DNA of 64,000 bases. It comes from Symsagittifera roscoffensis. Lineage: Eukaryota > Xenacoelomorpha > Acoela > Convolutidae. Made by a program: the position numbers and the translations under genes. The DNA is taken from NCBI RefSeq assembly GCF_963678635.1, contig NC_087071.1, forward strand, positions 23,198,013 through 23,262,012, written 5' to 3'. Every line of letters begins with the position of its first letter. The first letter of the stretch is position 1. Shown here piece by piece: positions 34,247-45,400 of this stretch. The notes under the pieces were generated by a model. It saw only the letters and a list, made by a program, of their open reading frames with translations, did no database searches and had not been told where the DNA came from.

Positions 34247-34416
34247 AAATTTTTCAAAAAAAAACATTTAATTTGCGTCCATTAATTTAAACTTGTATGC
34301 ATAATCAATTTATTTGATGTTCTTTTTAATGTTCTAACTAAATCCTTAAAATGTTTAATTTTCACCATGGTAACTGTAAGAATCGAACAGCTTAATTTTC
34401 TAAAAAAAAAGTGAGT
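34247..34416 (+). other. Spacer before the right LTR, with a possible polypurine tract
   Basis: Ends with a purine run (AAAAAAAAAGTGAG) directly before TTGTAATATTGG, the position expected of a polypurine tract for plus-strand priming. Confidence 0.4.
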
Positions 34417-34730
34417 TGTAATATTGGAAATACAACAAGGACAAAAGGCCATTGTCTAAATTGTTAATTGTTAATTGTATTCAAAGTTATAGCGTGCCAT
34501 TTATATAAAGGCCTCTTTTTACTAAATCAGATATTGACTGATTTATTCTTATTAGAACTATAAAATCTAGTTTTGAAAATCCACTTCTTTTTGAATACTG
34601 TTCCAATTTTTCTCATTTTTTCATGCTCAAAATAATAAAAGGGCGACGATTACTAACACGTCCTTTTTAACTTTAACTTGAAATAATAATTCTCATAATT
34701 CGAAAAACTATTAATCGAGATAAGTACAAT
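34417..34730 (+). repeat. Right LTR-like repeat
   Basis: Starts TGTAATATTGGAAATAC and matches the left copy through GGACAAAAG, AGCGTGCCATTTA, GACTGATTTATTCTTATTAG, GAAAATCCACTT, GATTACTAACACG and TTTAACTTTAACTTGAAA to TTAATCGAGATAAG. By eye about 75-85 percent similar with indels, so the element is old. Confidence 0.7.
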
Positions 34731-35622
34731 CGAGGAAACCTGGATCACAAGGACGAAACGGACCAGATTACTGCTGACTACCCAACAGAAGTGGACTCAC
34801 CCAAGAGTGACTCGAGAGTACTACACAATCGTCGACTTAGTAAGAGGATAAAATATTGATGAACAAATAAGAATAATTAATCCACCCCTCATAAGTAAAT
34901 TTCTTTAAGCTGTTCGATTCATTCTTTTAATCTAACAACCATGTGCTTTGTATTTACCCAGTTAATTAGTTCATACTTTTTCTAACTATTTTTTCTATTA
35001 TAACTTTTGTCAAGAAACGATCTAAGGTGAGACTTATAGCTTAGGAAATATTACTAAGCAATCAAGCAGCAATGCTAGCTTAGTAAAAGTTCATTTAATG
35101 GTTATATAATTTCATGCAGCTTTTTATGAAAAAATAAGTTATTCTTTCAATTTTATTTGAAGCTAAACGATATCTAGTACGAAGACAGTATAAATTACTT
35201 ATCAGTGTTTTTGCAACCGATTTAATCTTAATTTTAACTGCATTGATGCTGTCCTTCAATTGATCGCCATAACCACAAATTCGACCAAGTAACTACCTTC
35301 GTTCAGGAAAGCTAGAAAGTTCTATGAAAAAAAGATCTCCTGTAGAACCAATATCTTGTTTGTCTTGAAATGTCTCAAGATGAACCAAAATAGATCAAGT
35401 CTCCGAATGAAGAAAAAATTCTGCTATCTGTTGCAAAAAAGCTTTACATCTGTAGCGAAAACGCAATCAAAGACATTTTAATTCAACTAGCATTAAATGG
35501 GGGTTCAGATTTTTATTCAACTTGGTTTTTCAGATATAAAAAACATAAATCAATTATTAAAATACTCAGATTAAAATCCTAAACTGTAATTTTAAAACGA
35601 ATAACAAAAGTAGTTTCGAAAA
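34731..35622. other. Non-coding stretch right of the LTR
   Basis: A GC-richer piece (about 34735-34850) may still belong to the LTR element. The rest is AT-rich without a gene. Confidence 0.4.
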
Positions 35623-35855
35623 CTAAACATTAAACACTAAATTATTCATTCCAACTTGAAACTCAGTCACCTTTTTCCTGGAAAACGGGACTATGAAAAC
35701 TCTCTCTAGATTGGGCCAATTACTAGGTAGCCCGTTGACGATATTGGCACAGGATTTAATTTCAATTTTGAGATACTTTTCCAGAGTTTTGCAGTCTGTA
35801 TCTTCAGGGCAAACTGCAACAATTGCATCAGGGAGAAACTTCGCAGCCAACAGTT
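35623..35855 (-). CDS. Possible terminal exon, weakly acetoacetyl-CoA synthetase-like
   Basis: After an acceptor-like ATTTTAG the frame opens as LLAAKFLPDAIVAVCPEDTD and continues to NIVNGLPSNWPNLERVFIVP, ending at TAG 35623. Codon use and composition look coding. The pattern of ...VVxGLPxLxKVVVxPY... in acetoacetyl-CoA synthetases is similar in outline to IVNGLPSNWPNLERVFIVPF. The resemblance is from memory and weak, and the fragment is short. If real it enters in phase 1 and needs an upstream exon I could not find; it does not fit the phase of the neighbouring eight-exon gene. It may be a relic. Confidence 0.25.
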
Positions 35856-36327
35856 CTAAAATTGGCACATATCACAGAAAAAAATGTAATGCTTGGTAGG
35901 TTTTTGATATTATGATTCAACCTCATTAAACTTCGCTCAACTCACAACGCTGCGAAAAAAACTCGAAAATGATTGAAAAAATCAGCAAACAAAAACGCAT
36001 TATGTTTTTCGAAAATTTTGAACTAGTTTGGTTTTTATGTTTCAAGAAAAAAAACTTTTGGTAGTGTTTTTGTAAGTTTAATGCTTAGTTGTTGACAATG
36101 TCAGTAATCAAGAGCATCTTAATTGGTCAAAAATAAAAACGTTTTAGGTTAATTTATTCTTTGGCCAGGATTTTCACTTGTAGAAACCAGTGTTAAACTG
36201 GTATCTGACGTCGAAATGAGCAGCTATAGGTTAATTCACTTCGTTCAGATTCGTTGACCGAACAAAATGATTTCAAATTATTGACATTTACTATAAAACG
36301 CAACTGCATTTTGAATTTTTCTGTGTA

Positions 36328-36447
36328 CTATATACCCTTGATCGAGTCTCTGAAGTGTCTCATTCTGGAAGTCCACACACACTTCACTCTCTCCTCCTCC
36401 TGTCTCCTTTTATTGTTCAACTGCATCTTCTGCTGCAGATCCACTAT
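36328..36447 (-). CDS. Exon 8 (terminal) of the eight-exon gene
   Basis: Acceptor GTGGTTTAG|ATAGTG, phase 0, then IVDLQQKMQLNNKRRQEEER and VKCVWTSRMRHFRDSIKGI up to TAG at 36328. The helical charged composition suits the rest of the protein. A GTGAAG within the exon could be used as a donor in another isoform. An alternative terminal exon at 36633-36716 was considered and rejected. Confidence 0.55.
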   Translation of the reverse strand: MVDLQQKMQLNNKRRQEEERVKCVWTSRMRHFRDSIKGI

Positions 36448-39400
36448 CTAAACCACCACAAAGCACAGCACAGATAATAAAATTATAAACAGATTTTGTG
36501 ATTGATGGCGAAAAGCAGTTTCAATACAAAAAACCGCAGTACTGAAGGTCCTCTGTGTTCAATTAAAGTTAATTCAATAACGTCGTGAAAGAATTATTCA
36601 AATGAGTTTTCACCATGAAGCAGAGGTTTAATTTAAATCCGGAGCAGGAACAAACCAGTCCTTATCATCCCTAGTTCACTTAGATGGGATCTCCAAGAGG
36701 GCCTCCTTTGCACGATCTTGCAAAAATTTTGCAATATAAAAAAAGATCCAAAAATAGCAAGAGCTTATAAAATTCCATCCACCAACCAAAAGTGAAAACA
36801 AGTTTACTTGATCCTTATACTTTATTTTCAGGTAATTTTACGAAAGACCTCGTAGAAAGTTTTTAGTTGCTCAAAGCAGTTTTAGTTGTTTCTCATTGTA
36901 ATTTAGCAAGTAAGAAATCTCCAGCCGAAGTCCCACAAATCTCTCAAAATTATGTTACGATATTTGACTGGTTTAGTACCGCATACTCACATCGTCTTCC
37001 GAATGTGTCCTTTTAGCCCCGGAAGTAGTGCTGTCTGCCTTTGTATGTCTCATCCAGTCCGGAGTGTCCCCCTTTTGCTCCGCATATCTGGCCACCAGTT
37101 GACTCACTTTATTACTACTGAATGCACTCATGCCTAACTCCTCCACCTCTTTCTGGCCTGAAAATAAACAGAATTATCTTTTTGTCATGACTTCATTTCA
37201 TTTAAATTTTAAAACAAAAACTAGATAATTTTGCGGAAAACTTGAAATTTTCATAAGAAATTCTACGTCATGTCTTTTAAAATTTTAAGCATAAAAAGTA
37301 CAAACTTCAAGTAGGAGTCTCATAAAATTACAAAAAAAGTTTTTTTACAAGTTGGTGTCGTTTTTTTCTGCATGTTGTGATAAAAAAATCAAACGAAAAA
37401 TAGAATTTAGACATATTTGAGAGTCATAGTAAAATAGTTCAATTAGAAAACAGTTTTTGAAGGAAAATTACTAGTATAAACGGTCATCTCATTAGCTCAA
37501 AATTAGACCGAAAATCAAAATCGGTTTTTCTCGACAATGTGAAAAAAAAAATCTAAATTTTTCATTGTCGTTCGAATCACGACTGAAAGGGCTTTAATAT
37601 GATATATCACTCAACCCAGTTCGATGATTATTTGTGGTACCTGATTTTGCGAGGGAAAAAACTACTACATACCTGAATACAAAATTCCTCCCCATTTTCA
37701 ATGGTGGGAACAATCACATACTTCATTGAGAAAACAAAACGAATCCTAACCTTTCATCTGTTTTAAAATCAATTTAGGAAATTTTATTATAGACTGATTC
37801 ATGGCTGCTATTACCATTAAGGAATGATGCGTGACAAGTTATAGACTATTTTTTTGCATTTTTACAGATTTGATGAAGTTTTCCTCGGGCGGCTCGAAAA
37901 AAATAGCTCCTAGATGATTACAAATTGCCACTGTCTTCGCCGTAGGATCAATTAGCGCAGCACTCACTTTCTGAAACTCAGTCCACTCTTTTGAGCTAAA
38001 CTGTGTCGAAGCAATGAGTCTTGTGCATCAGATCATGGCAGCCAAACAAACCTCGAAAATATATAACAAGGACAGCCGGTTGCTGTGCAAGTAGCTCAGA
38101 ATGTTCCGACTATTTCGTTAAGAAATTACAATCAAATTGCGACGTTTTTATTTTTGATTTGATGATCGAATCTAATTAAAGGCCTTAAGTTTTTGATACT
38201 AAAAACATTTTAGGCACATTTGACAACGGGTTTCCACATCAAATAAATATGAAAATAAAAATTCAAAAAAATTTGCGAACAACTTTTCAAATTCTTTTTC
38301 TGAAGGCGCTCTTTCTCTTGTACTTGAAGGCGCTAAAAGTTTTTTTCTATTATTTATTTAAAGTGAGTAAAACTAAGCAATAGTTAGTTTTTGAATCTTA
38401 TTTTTTAATCTTATAAGCCTATAAGAAAAGAAATGAAAAATCATCATTCGAATCAAATTAGATAAAGAATCAGTTTTTTTTTACCGGTTTTTCTTGAGAC
38501 TGAGACCCTTTTTCGATATTTTTTAATATTTCGTTCGAATCACATTTGAAAGGGACTTAATCTGATATACCACTCGATGATTATTGATGTTACCTAACTT
38601 TGCGTGGAAAAAAAACTCTACTGAATACAAAGTTTGAACCATTTTAAATTGTCAGAACAACAAGTTATCTTCCGTCGAGGCACGTAAAGAAAAACGCAAT
38701 CAAATGAATACCACACATCGCCAGAAAAAAGCGAGCAGTAAGCTTTACAAACCCTTGAGAAATACTGAGTCATAACAATAATTCCCGCAAATTTCATCCA
38801 AAAATTTGGAAGAATCCGGATCCCGGGTAAAAATTAGCTGCTGAAAAGATGTAACGGGAAAGGAGAGTCACGAGCTCGACCTTTAAATCCTAAAATATAC
38901 AAGACGGTAGGTATATTGCAAGAAAGAATTTTAACATCTTCAGCTAATTGAGTTGTAGTCGTCAAAAAAATCACTTCAAAAATTTTTAAAACAATACAAA
39001 CCACTCCACTAATTGAAATCTCTAAATAATCGTCGGGTTACTCGGGCCTCTGTGGCAAAAACTTTACCAAGCATGAAAACCAGAACACAAATAATGCAGC
39101 GTTTATGGGAAAATGTGTCTCTAAGGTAATAATTTTTTGAAATCAAACGAGCTGATACCAGATAACCTAAACCAATTAACTAAGCATCAACTAAATGGGT
39201 ATTTCAAAAAATTGTTTTTTTCATTGTTTCTTAAAGACGATGGAGAACTACTAGATTTAATTTTTCGAATCATCAAGTCGGATAATATCTCGCAACTTCT
39301 GTCATAGGTTTTTTCAGGGTCATGCCTCGATAAGCTGCATAGCTTTTTGCGAGATCCTTGGTGGGTTTGATTTGTACATGATGTTTATTGTATACCTTTC

Positions 39401-42400
39401 TGTATAATATTACTCTCCTAAATAAACTATTATTAAAATCTCTAATGTTATTTGAAAGCTTTGGGACAATCAATTTTTTTCAAACCAAATCAATTTTTTC
39501 AAATCAAATCAATTTTTTTTTCAAACCAGAGATGACTATTTGTTTTTTTTTGAAATTCAAACTTGGATTTTTATACTTTCGTTTTGTAACCTTGCTTAAC
39601 ACGTACCAGTTTTCTTTGATGTAGTCAAACTAGCGAAGCAACAAAATCAAACTCTAGTCAGTTTTTCCTTGCCACGCCCGTTCAACGGCAACATTGGAAA
39701 ATCAAATGTTTTATGTTTGTTTTTGAGTTTCTTCAGCTGAATATAATTTAGATAAAAAATTCGAAAAGATCGAAATTAGCATGATGGTACATATTGGTTG
39801 TTTTTATTTGCAGAAAAGATGCAACTGAAAAGATTAAAACTGAAAAACTTTACAGATTATCACCGTTAATTTTTATTGCGATTTTGAAACGCTAAAAACA
39901 CTGACCTTTTTATTGAATAATTTTAAATCATCTTTGGAAAGACTCGGGTTGACAAAACTTGCTAGACATCCACTTCATCTCCAAACTCAAAAACTGTTCA
40001 CGTTTTCTGTTCTTTGAGTTAAATTGTATGCTTACACTTAAGTATACATTCTGTTAAATGTTAAAATCCTTTTCTTTAATTTTTAGCATTCTTTCAAATG
40101 AATTCGTATTTTCATTCGAATAGAATAAAAATACTCGTATCGATGCAAAACTTTGAAGGATTCGACTGCCTTTTAAAACCTATGAGCAGTAATAACATGA
40201 AAAATTTGATTGTAGAAGTTTAAAAATTTAATTAAAATATATTTTTCAAATTTTGAGATTTTTTGTAAAAATCATCCCCCCAACATGCCATATAAAAAAC
40301 GAAAAGATAGTTTTCGCTCGTAGTAACAAAATCTAGATGAGCACTCCATCTCCAAACTCCCATACCCTCCAAAAGTTTATAAAAAAATTGTATGAAAATT
40401 CTAAGACTCGAATTTTCTCACTATGACGAAAAGAATGAATTTATTTTGCATCCAAACAAAACCACACTGCTCGTATCAAGGCGAAGCCATGAATGTTCCA
40501 ACTGCGCTTTAAGGTCTATGGAGCAGTAAAAACATGAAAACATTGGTTATAGAAAAAATAAATTCAAAATTTTTTTTTTTAAAATTTGAGATTTTTTTAG
40601 TTAAAGTCATCCCACTACACGCCTCATAAAGTACAAAAAAAAGAGACATCTTGCTCGTAGTAACAAATCAATTCTGGCAAATAAGCTTCCTTCAACCAAA
40701 TTGGAAAGATTTCTCGAATTAAGACAGATTAAATCTCCGCTTACCCGTTTAGAACTCGGGCGTTAATTGTCGCAAATTGCCAATCTTTAAACACCTACAA
40801 TTTTACGAAAAATGATCACAGGTGAAATATTTTTCCAACTTTTCAAGCTTAGGACGGCAATAACTTAAGAATGATATAAAAATTTTTGGATAAAATGGCT
40901 ATTTAAAAAGTCGAAACTTGTCTGAAAAAAAATGCCACCCCGAGCAACACAAAAATTCCGTTGGAAGGATCAATGATCTGTTCCAGCTCTGTGAGCGAAG
41001 AGCCACACTAACTTTCGTTGCGAAAACGGGAACACTAATTACCCATAAGTTAGAACGACATCTATAATCCCAATTAAAATTTCATTACGAGGCCAAACTG
41101 TGCATTTTGAGCATTGTAAGCGGATTCCGCAACAAGTTCTTCTTTTGTTCTTTCCTTCTCTTTGATCGTTCCGACAACATTTTAACATGTTTAAAGACTT
41201 ATCTCTGGAATCCAGGAACATACAAACACAAAATTGTGCTCCTATCCAGTGCACAGTTAGGCCTCGTAATGTTGCATTTTGAGGTCAAATCATGTAAATC
41301 TGAGATAGTCATTACAGAAAATTTCTCAATATCCCACAATTGGCTCATAAATCTGCCGTGTATTTACCAGATCTGGAATTTTGCGTGATTTTCAACTAGC
41401 CTTAGTGTTTGGTACGGATCAAAAACTAAGATTTTTTTTATGTTCAACCGAGAAATGACTAAATGACAGGACGAGCTCTTATTATGTAAACCATAGCTTC
41501 TTGGGTTTTCGATTAATCAAAATATAACTGGTTGACAAGAATCACTTAAGTGGGCGAGACTTCTCTATATGTGGACCAGTTGTTTTTTTAAACGCAATTG
41601 GGGATTCAGCTTGAAAATCAATTACAGCTCCTTAATCACTCGCCTGTTAAATTGTGTCTAACCGACTTTAAACACTTTTTCTCAGTCACAAATCCGATAT
41701 CGAAACCTGTGTACCATTTTCGCTAATTTAAATGAAACAATTTTTCTGCCAAATTAATGAATTCAAAAAAAAATAGTTTGATTTTTTCACAAGTTGCTTC
41801 TCAAAATAAACGTTTCTCGGACTAGTTATTGTCTCAGTCACAAAATGCATTTTCTGTACTTGTTGACCGTCTCGTTTCTGATTCTTTTCTCAGCTTTAGA
41901 GTGCTCCAAGCTGTCCTATCCGAAAGATTGTGGCACTGAATGTTACCATGCAAAAAGAAAATGCATAGGGGGAGCCTGTGTCGGCGCCCCTTCAGAGAAA
42001 CGAAGTTTTCACAATCTAGGACGAAAACATCGAAAGGCGCTCAACAGGAGAACTGAACTCATGGATAATTAGTTTTGCGAGGATTGACGAGGAATAAAAG
42101 GTTTACTGGAAATACGGGATCTTAACAACCCTCAAATAATTTTCCAACGAAATCCGAAAAAGCCATTATAAAAGAGCCGGAACTGATTAATGTTAGTGCC
42201 GCAAAATGTTAGCACGAACTGATTTTATCAAGTTTAGTAATTTCTTAAAATGTTTTTAATTTTTTCATTAAAAGTGAATGAGTTAAATTTTTATATCAGC
42301 AAAACTTTTTTAGAAGCTCGGTTATCAAAGTGCTGTATATACTTTTTGAAAAACTATGATGATGAACTTCCACACAACTATGATGATGAAAAACTATGAA

Positions 42401-45400
42401 CTTCCACACTAGGATGATGTCATAAACTATTTTGAAGAATGAAAAGAAATTTTTACAAGTTCATTCGATACACTGCTCAAATTGGAGCTGAGAAAAAGTA
42501 ACACACATGCATATTCCTCAAAAAATAGCAGTCAATTTTCGGTTTGAAAAGTTTTACAGAAATTGTTTGTGCTGTCATCTCTGCTGTCGCTCCGGCTTTC
42601 GTAACTTGCATGTCGGAATGCTCGGGGCATTTTTCTCTCTTCAGACAAAATTCGACTTTTTAACTAGATATTTTTGATGGAATTTTTTAAAAATAGTAAT
42701 CATAAGGTATTGTTGTCATGAGCTTAAAATTAAAAATATATTTTATGATCTTTTTGTGAAGCTATAGAAATTGTCGTTTTGGTCCAATTGGGACAATTAG
42801 CGCGCGATATAATTCGCGCTGTTAACGCGTAATGGAGATTTAATCCGTCTTAGAAATCACTCTAATTGGTTGAAGTAACCATACTTGCCATCATTAATTT
42901 ACTACTAGGAGCAAAATATATCGCTTGGTGCTTTATATGGCATACGGTTTGATGGTTTTTATTAAAAAAAAGTTCCAATTTACTGGAAATCTCAAAGAAA
43001 AATCTCAATTGATAATACTGCTCCATAGACCTTAAAATGCAGTCAGAACATTCTAAACTGATACAAGCGGCTGATCAAAGCAGCCCTGATACAAGCAATT
43101 TTGCCGGTTTCTAGAAGAACTGTTTTGGTTGAATTTGAATAATTTTGATCGCCGCTCTGCTATAAATTGTATAAAAACCTTGAAAAATGAAGTTTCCAAA
43201 ACCTTGAAATAAGCATTAAAACAGGCTCAGGTATATTTAATTGAGACTAAATCAACAATTGAAAACTCTAATTATGTGTATCCAAATAGATTAGCGGTAA
43301 ATTAGTGTGCGTAAAATTGTTTCAGACCAATTATTTTTCACCATTTTCCACAACATTTTCCAAGTATCCATATAGACCTCAAGTCAAGACTAAAATTTGA
43401 TAAAAATAACAATAAATGCTCTTATCAGAGGAAACCCCGAATGTTCCGAATGCTTTTCAAGGTCTATGGAGCAGCAATAACATGAGAAACTTAAATGCAA
43501 AAAAAAAAGTAAGGAACAAAAAAAACTCTCAGGTAATAAAACTGACTGGTTAAACTACAAACTTACAGGCAATCATTTCTTTGAAAATTGAAAATTGTTT
43601 GGTTGAAAGCACAAAAGACACAAAAAAACTCTATGATAAAATGGCGTTGGTATTGCCGTCGAAGTCATTATTCAGTTTGGGAGCTTTGAAAACAGCAATT
43701 TTTCAACAGAAATTTTTACAACAATTCTAAAAATTGCAACTTTCCAAACATTGAAAAACTATTTAAGAAAAAAATTTAAATTCAGCTTCTTTCACCGGCA
43801 ATTTCACCGACAAATAACATTCACGTTTAGTTTCTTATCATATAAAATAGTTCAATAGGATTTTTCAATATATACCCGGATCGACGCTTCCATAGACCAA
43901 AAAGGCTAATCATACAATTCCATAAACTAATTATATGAAAAAAAAATAATAATAGAAATCTTATACATTTTGCTCAAATGGTGTCATCAAATTTTCTAAT
44001 TTTCGAAGACCATTTTTCTTGTTTTGAAATAACTATTGATGTATCATATAAAAAAAACTCTTTGTTAAATAGGAAATTGCATGACTAGCTTTTTTTTGAT
44101 GGCGACAATCAAAGTTTTTCAATTAGTTTTGAAACTGCCCCAAAAATTCTTGCCACAAATATAACCCAAAAGTTTTCAGAAATTAAATTTAGAAAAAATA
44201 TCAAAAAGTTTTATTATAGGTTTTTCATCATACATTTTTCATATCTGGAAAAATGTTTATCATAGAGATTCCATACAAATCAGTGTACGTATTCAATTGT
44301 ATGGAATTGTATAATAAGAAGTTTTGGTCAACCCGGATATTACAATTGCCTGCTTTTTAATGTTAACCTCAGTTTCAGCTTTGATTTTCTCTGAAATTGA
44401 ATTTGTAACAAAAAACTTTTGAAAAATTTCTCAGTGGACTTAATTCGATCCTAATTTTGTAAAAATCTCTGTACATAGATCATCAATGGGCTGATGGGAT
44501 AATTGTACTTCGTCCCAGGGGCGGATCTAGGATTTTCTCGAGGGGGGGGCGGATTTTCACGACTTTTTTTAGGTCGACCAAATAGATTTTCCGAGCTCTC
44601 GTAAAGCACTAAAAGACGCTGTATTGATAAAAAGTTTTGGGCACTTTTTGGAAAATTTTGAAAAAAAATTGAGTTTTTTTTGGCGCGCGCCCTCCCCCTC
44701 AAATTAAGTATATATTGGCGCCGAGGGCGCCTTTAGAAAAATTTTAGGGTCCATCACTAAATATGGATATATCAAAATAATACAAAGGGGGGGGGCAGGG
44801 GGTCGAATCCCTGAGAGGGAAGCGCCCTCCCCTTCCCCCTAAATCCACTCCTGCTTCGTCCATTTGACCTTTATATATTTTTGTTATCAGGATAATATAT
44901 TTGTTAAATTTTGCCAAAGTTCTAATTTAGTGTAATTTTATCGCTAATTTTTTTTTGCAGGAAAAAACATCAGTTGTTTTTTTTGGTAGTATTGGGTGTA
45001 AATGCCCCTCTACGAAAATCATCATATTTTTTAACAAAGTGTGAGCTTTGCTCGTTTCAGTATCAATCAGGCTATATAATACACTTGTATCATAATTACG
45101 AGATCAAACTAGAAAATCATAAGGCACAACGTGTGGTGCGGGTGTCCTCAAAATCCGGCGACAATCCCTCAAACGTATAAAATTTATATGTGGAATAAAC
45201 TTACACACTTGTTGCGGTATCTATGAAAAATAACTGTAGCGTAAAATTTGTCGGCATATTTAGCGTGTCGTGGAATCCGCAACAAACTGATAAAAAATTT
45301 ATTGCGGGCAGACTTTGATTTTGTCCGCAGATTCCTGACTCTTTATTGGATTTCGCAACTTTCTGCAATTTTTATAAATACCAGATATGGCTTACAAAGT

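Larger units (their letters stand above)
20610..34690 (+). mobile_element. Composite LTR retrotransposon region with nested insertions
   Basis: Two direct LTR-like copies (about 20610-21290 and 34417-34730) enclose a plus-strand gag and protease at 23.7-25.3 kb and a triplicated ORF at 32.8-33.9 kb. Nested inside are a minus-strand LINE (27.0-30.6 kb) and a plus-strand LINE-type RT fragment (30.6-32.7 kb). Orientation and order fit one old LTR element into which two non-LTR elements were inserted. Most of pol is missing or unrecognisable. Alternatively, the two LTRs could come from separate insertions. Confidence 0.5.

Noticed and set aside
36633-36716. Alternative terminal exon (IVQRRPSWRSHLSELGMIRT...)
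   Set aside because: Phase fits exon 7, but the composition is less like the rest of the protein than the helical exon at 36328-36447, and its acceptor (TTGCAAG) is weaker.
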